From: Amycolatopsis eburnea
Lineage (GTDB): Bacteria > Actinomycetota > Actinomycetes > Mycobacteriales > Pseudonocardiaceae
Reading direction: 5' to 3'
Length of the DNA stretch: 64,000 bases
Assembly: GCF_003937945.1 (NCBI RefSeq)
Contig: NZ_RSEC01000058.1
Span: forward strand, 1,178,001-1,242,000
The first letter of the stretch is position 1. Each line of letters opens with the position of its first letter. Shown here in pieces: positions 60,587-64,000 of this stretch. The translations under genes and the position numbers were made by a program. Under the pieces are notes generated by a model. It saw only the letters and a program-made list of their open reading frames with translations. It ran no database searches and was not told the DNA's origin.

Positions 60587-61456
60587 TCAACGTGTCCAGC
60601 CGGTGGCTCGGATCCACCCGGCCAGGTCGAGGGCGGCCGGCTCGATCGCCCGCACCACCGCGAGATCCGACGGGTGTTCCGCGGCCTTCGCGAACTGGCG
60701 GAACACCGCCCGGTCGAGGTCGGTGGGAAGCACGCTCAACGGGAGAGCCTCGTAGCGTGCCGGGAGCCCGGCACGCGCACCGAACGCCGCGGCGATCTCC
60801 GGGCCCGTCAGCTCGTCGCCGACCAGCTCGACGGCTCCGCCGGGTGCCTCCGCGATGCCGAGCAGGAGTGCGGCGGCGACCCGGCCGACGTCCCGGACCG
60901 AGATCATCTTCAGGGCGGCGTCCTCCGGCAGCGGCAGCCTCAGCACGATCTCTCCGTGCTCCAGCTTCGGTGCCAGCTCCTCCATGAAGGGGGCCGAGCG
61001 CACCATCGCGGCACTGAGGCCGGACTTCCTCAGGTACTCCTCGATCGCGTGCTTCGAGTCGTGGTTCGGCACACCCCGCTCCCGGTCCGCGCCGAAGACC
61101 GAGTTGAACACGACGTGCGGGACGCGTGCCGCGACCGCCGCGTCGACGAGCGCGGTGCCGATGCGGATTTCCGTCTCGACCTCTTCGAGGGTGTTCGCCT
61201 CCGGGGTCATGAAGGAGAACGCCTCGACCGCCGTCAGCGCGGCGGCCAGCGACGCCGGGTCGTCGGTCCGGACGGCCGCCAGCTCGACGCCGCGGGCGGC
61301 CAGCGCCTGAGCCCGGTCGGATCGCGGGTCGCGGACCAGGGCCCGCACCGTGGCCTTGTGGTTCAGCAGCGCGTCGACGACCGCCCCGCCCTGTCGCCCC
61401 GTCGCGCCGAAGACCGCGATCGTGCCGGAGTCCTCGGACTTGATCTGTTGTGCCAT
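60587..61456 (-). CDS. NmrA-like NAD(P)-binding protein
   Basis: 289 residues. GATGRQGG (Rossmann) near residue 18, ALVRDP for NADP specificity, and the NmrA pattern HVVFNSVFGADRERGVPNHDSKHAIEEYLR. The Tyr-x-x-x-Lys of classical SDRs is replaced, as in redox-sensor NmrA proteins. ATG 61456 follows GGAG. Possibly a reductase or a redox sensor linked to the quinone reductase downstream. Confidence 0.88.
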   Translation of the reverse strand: MAQQIKSEDSGTIAVFGATGRQGGAVVDALLNHKATVRALVRDPRSDRAQALAARGVELAAVRTDDPASLAAALTAVEAFSFMTPEANTLEEVETEIRIGTALVDAAVAARVPHVVFNSVFGADRERGVPNHDSKHAIEEYLRKSGLSAAMVRSAPFMEELAPKLEHGEIVLRLPLPEDAALKMISVRDVGRVAAALLLGIAEAPGGAVELVGDELTGPEIAAAFGARAGLPARYEALPLSVLPTDLDRAVFRQFAKAAEHPSDLAVVRAIEPAALDLAGWIRATGWTR

Positions 61457-61520
61457 GTCTCCACGATGCGGTGCGCGGCGCCCGGCGTACCACCGGTATC
61501 GCGCCACGTTCTTCCGACAA

Positions 61521-61541
61521 CCCGCCAGTGGCGGGTAGCCT
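61521..61541 (+). promoter_or_regulatory. Palindrome and -10 element of the AraC gene
   Basis: CCCGCC-AGT-GGCGGG (61521-61535) abuts TAGCCT (61536-61541), which lies 7 nt before the GTG start. The transcript is probably leaderless and the palindrome a regulator site. Confidence 0.45.
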
Positions 61542-61548
61542 CGATCGC

Positions 61549-62325
61549 GTGTCCGACCCCAGCGGCGAGCCGAGCTTCTGCACCGACGACGCGCCGCTGT
61601 CGGCGGCGCTGGCCCACGGCACCGACGTGGCCCCGCACTTCCACGACTACGGCCAGCTCCGCTACGCCGCGCGCGGGGCACTGGTCACCGCGACCAAGGT
61701 GGGCACCTGGGTGGCGCCGGCCAGCCGGATCATGTGGGTGCCGCCCTTCGCGGTGCACAGCAGCAAGGCGTACGGCGAGACGGACATCCGGGTGCTGTCG
61801 CTGCCGGTGACGCTGACCGGGCAGCTGCCGGCCGAGCCGTCGGTCTTCGTGGTGAGCGCGTTGCTGCGCGAGGCCTTTCTGGCGCTGATGAGCGAGGGCG
61901 AGCCGCTCGAGAGTCCCCGTGCGCGGCTGCTGATCGACGTCGTACTCGCCGAACTCGCCCGCGCCGCACCGGAGCCGTTGCGCCTCCCGGAGCCCAACGA
62001 CCGGCGGCTCAAGGCGGTCACCGACCTGCTCCACGTGGACCCGGCCAGCCCGGCGACCCTGGCCGAGCTGGGCCACCGCACCGGCGCCAGCGAACGCACC
62101 CTGAGCCGGCTGTTCGGCAGCGAGCTGTCGATGAGCTTCCACCAGTGGCGCACCCTGCTGCGCACGCAACGGGCGCTGATCGAGCTCAGCGACGGTGCCT
62201 CGGTCACCGAAACGGCGATCCGGCTGGGCTGGTCGAACCCCAGCAGCTTCATCGACGCCTTCACCGAGCTGGTCGGTCAGACACCCGGCCGCTACCGCTC
62301 GTCGGCTCGGTCCTCCCGTGGGTGA
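61549..62325 (+). CDS. AraC-family transcriptional regulator
   Basis: 258 residues. N-terminal cupin-like sensing domain (VAPHFHDYGQLRYAARGA, IMWVPPFAVHSS) and C-terminal double HTH (TLAELGHRTGASERTLSRLFGSELSMSFHQW, VTETAIRLGWSNPSSFIDAF). GTG 61549, probably leaderless. Divergent from the NmrA/quinone-reductase pair and likely to activate it. Confidence 0.9.
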   Translation: MSDPSGEPSFCTDDAPLSAALAHGTDVAPHFHDYGQLRYAARGALVTATKVGTWVAPASRIMWVPPFAVHSSKAYGETDIRVLSLPVTLTGQLPAEPSVFVVSALLREAFLALMSEGEPLESPRARLLIDVVLAELARAAPEPLRLPEPNDRRLKAVTDLLHVDPASPATLAELGHRTGASERTLSRLFGSELSMSFHQWRTLLRTQRALIELSDGASVTETAIRLGWSNPSSFIDAFTELVGQTPGRYRSSARSSRG

Positions 62326-62401
62326 GAGGTCGGCGGGTTAGCCGTATTTCCTGGCGGAACACCGGTGGCAGCCCCATGGTGCGGGAGCCGACGCTGCAGG
62401 G

Positions 62402-63988
62402 GTGACTCCCTCCGCCACTACCCAGAGCTCTTCGCCAGCGTCGGCGGCCTCGGCCGGTGCGACGCTGAGCGACCTCATCGTCCAGTCGCTGACGCGGCAC
62501 AGCTCGTCGGAAGCGTTCGTCGCGGGCGACCGGCGACTGACCTACGCCCAGGTGCGGGACCTGGTCTCGCAGTACATGGGCGCGCTCGGCCGGCGCGGCG
62601 TCGGCCTGGGGGTGGGCGTCACCATGCTCAGCCCGAACACGCCGGAGTCCTGGATCGTGCAGGCCGCGACGTACCTCCTCGGCGGGCGCTTCACGGGACT
62701 CCAGGCCCTGGCCTCGGTGCAGGACCACATCGTGGTCTGCGAGGACGCCGAGGCGGCCGTGCTCGTGGTGTCGGCGTCTTTCGAAGAGCACGGCCGGCAG
62801 GTCCTCGACCAAGTCGACTCGTTGCGCCACCTGCTGGTGGTGCCGACCGGTGGGGGACTGCCCGAGGGCGAGTCCTACGCCGCACGAGCGCTCGATGCCG
62901 GGCCGGCCACCGAGTCCGACGTCGCGTGGCTGCAGTACACCGGCGGCACGACCGGCCGGCCCAAGGGCGTGATGCTGCCGCACCGGGCGATGGCGCACCT
63001 GGCGCTCTCGCACCTGGTGGACTTCGAGCAGCCGCACCGGCCGCGCTACCTGGCCGCGGCGCCGCTCACCCATGCCACCGTGCTCAGCGTCGTCCCGACC
63101 CTGCTGCGCGGCGGGACGGTCGTCGTCGAGCAGGGCTTCGAGCCCGGCCGCTTCTTCGACGTGATCGAGGCGGAGCGCATCAACTGCTTCACGGGGATGC
63201 CGACGATGATCTACGCGCTGCTCGACCACGCTCGGCCGGAGACCAGGGACCTGTCGAGCCTCGAGGTGATCTGGTACGCCACCGGGCCGATGTCGCCGGT
63301 GCGGCTGGCCGAGGCGCGCGAACGCATCGGGCCGGTCTTCGCCCAGCTCTACGGCCAGACCGAGTCGACCGGCATCGGGACCGTGCTGCCCAAGGCCGCC
63401 CACGAGACAGCCGACCTCGAGCGGCTCGGCTCCTGCGGCCGGCCGGTGCTCGGCAACCGCATCCGGCTGGTCGACGACGGCGGCCACGACGTGGCCGTTG
63501 GCGAGGTCGGCGAGATCGTCATGCGCAACCGCGGCGTCATGCTCGGCTACCGGAACCTGCCCGAACAGACCGGCGAGGCGCTCAAGGACGGCTGGCTCCA
63601 CACCGGCGACCTCGCTCGCCAGGACGACCAGGGCCTGCTCTACATCGTGGACCGCAAGAAGGACATGATCATCTCCGGCGGCTTCAACATCTACGCCAGC
63701 GAGGTCGAGGCGGCCCTGACCGGCCATCCGTCGGTGAGCTCGGCCGCGGTCATCGGCGTGCCCGACGAGCGGTGGGGCGAGGTCGTCGCCGCGTTCGTGG
63801 TGGCCCGTTCGGGGCAGGAGATCGACGGGCCCGCGCTCCAGGCCTTCGTCAAGCAGGTCAAGGGCTCGATGTACGCGCCCAAGCAGGTCGTGGTCGTCGA
63901 CTCGCTGCCCCAGACGGCGGTCGGGAAGGTCGACAAGAAGGCACTGCGGGCTCCCTATTGGCGCGACTCGACGCGCAACGTCCACTGA
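62402..63988 (+). CDS. Acyl-CoA ligase (fatty-acid/aryl AMP-ligase family)
   Basis: 528 residues. P-loop YTGGTTGRPKGVM, LYGQTES, the hinge GWLHTGDLARQDDQGLLYIVDRKKDM, and catalytic Lys in TAVGKVDKKAL. It activates a carboxylate to the CoA thioester. Start GTG 62402, preceded by GCAGGGG. It is unrelated in sequence detail to the ligase at 53991-55472. It ends 12 bp before the window edge, so its downstream partners are not visible. Confidence 0.92.
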   Translation: MTPSATTQSSSPASAASAGATLSDLIVQSLTRHSSSEAFVAGDRRLTYAQVRDLVSQYMGALGRRGVGLGVGVTMLSPNTPESWIVQAATYLLGGRFTGLQALASVQDHIVVCEDAEAAVLVVSASFEEHGRQVLDQVDSLRHLLVVPTGGGLPEGESYAARALDAGPATESDVAWLQYTGGTTGRPKGVMLPHRAMAHLALSHLVDFEQPHRPRYLAAAPLTHATVLSVVPTLLRGGTVVVEQGFEPGRFFDVIEAERINCFTGMPTMIYALLDHARPETRDLSSLEVIWYATGPMSPVRLAEARERIGPVFAQLYGQTESTGIGTVLPKAAHETADLERLGSCGRPVLGNRIRLVDDGGHDVAVGEVGEIVMRNRGVMLGYRNLPEQTGEALKDGWLHTGDLARQDDQGLLYIVDRKKDMIISGGFNIYASEVEAALTGHPSVSSAAVIGVPDERWGEVVAAFVVARSGQEIDGPALQAFVKQVKGSMYAPKQVVVVDSLPQTAVGKVDKKALRAPYWRDSTRNVH

Positions 63989-64000
63989 CCCGTCAGCATC

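Noticed and set aside
1..64000. CRISPR arrays, tRNA or rRNA genes, insertion sequences, integrases, replication origins
   Set aside because: No regularly spaced repeats, no cloverleaf or rRNA-like stretch, and no transposase or integrase motifs were seen.

Overview
This is 64 kb of very GC-rich DNA with GTG and TTG starts, frequent 4-bp ATGA/GTGA gene overlaps and no visible tRNA, rRNA, CRISPR array or transposase. The mycobacterial-type imuA'-imuB-dnaE2 mutasome with actinobacterial LexA boxes, the many TetR/MarR/LysR regulators, the CebR-type operators and the secreted Tat/Sec polysaccharide hydrolases point to a soil actinomycete. Pseudonocardiales, and Amycolatopsis in particular, is the best guess, but that is inference from gene content.

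Layout. 1-465: tail of an upstream gene, then an intergenic cluster of ATGAA-N-GGTCGTTCAT palindromic repeats. 466-4939 (-): GntR/YtrA regulator, ABC ATPase, permease and two tandem secreted alpha/beta hydrolases, mostly translationally coupled. 5122-8281 (-): type II NADH dehydrogenase and a CLC chloride channel/antiporter with CBS domains. 8736-14550 (+): imuA', imuB, dnaE2, with a LexA box in front of imuA' and another in front of dnaE2. 14630-16627: secreted glycoside hydrolase with Fn3 and CBM2. 16639-21563: MarR/SRPBCC divergent pair, F420-type oxidoreductase plus aldo/keto reductase, then TetR, a cytochrome P450 and a PNPOx-fold protein. 21591-24960: a second palindrome, then a self-contained P450 electron-transfer operon (P450, TetR, ferredoxin, ferredoxin reductase). 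24909-28848: glmS, a small unknown protein, a DapA-family lyase and a divergent LysR. 28869-30545: two STAS proteins behind a SigB-like promoter, and a lipoprotein. 30827-34990: CebR-type operator, an SGNH esterase-GH5 mannanase-Fn3-CBM2 fusion and a PL11 rhamnogalacturonan lyase. 34977-40139: orphan winged-helix protein, GNAT, a broken lipoprotein gene, two flavin monooxygenases, and a Tat-exported molybdopterin oxidoreductase. 40375-45695: HTH/HEAT-like protein, MarR, and a homogentisate operon (hmgA, an unknown gene, fahA). 45720-53557: GH43, SDR/TetR pair, LysR/alcohol dehydrogenase pair, a guaB relic, and a GH127 arabinofuranosidase. 53619-63988: SnoaL-like protein, a TetR-amidase-hydrolase-acyl-CoA ligase operon, an unknown protein, two NAD(P)-linked enzymes opposite an AraC regulator, and a second acyl-CoA ligase.

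The common thread is a saprophyte's accessory chromosome: plant polysaccharide breakdown (mannan, rhamnogalacturonan, arabinan, cellulose-bound substrates), aromatic catabolism through homogentisate, several small regulator/enzyme modules whose operators can be read directly as perfect palindromes, and an SOS mutagenesis cassette. The least explained parts are the 266-residue protein between hmgA and fahA, the ATGAA..TTCAT palindrome family, and the 513-residue HTH/HEAT-like protein.
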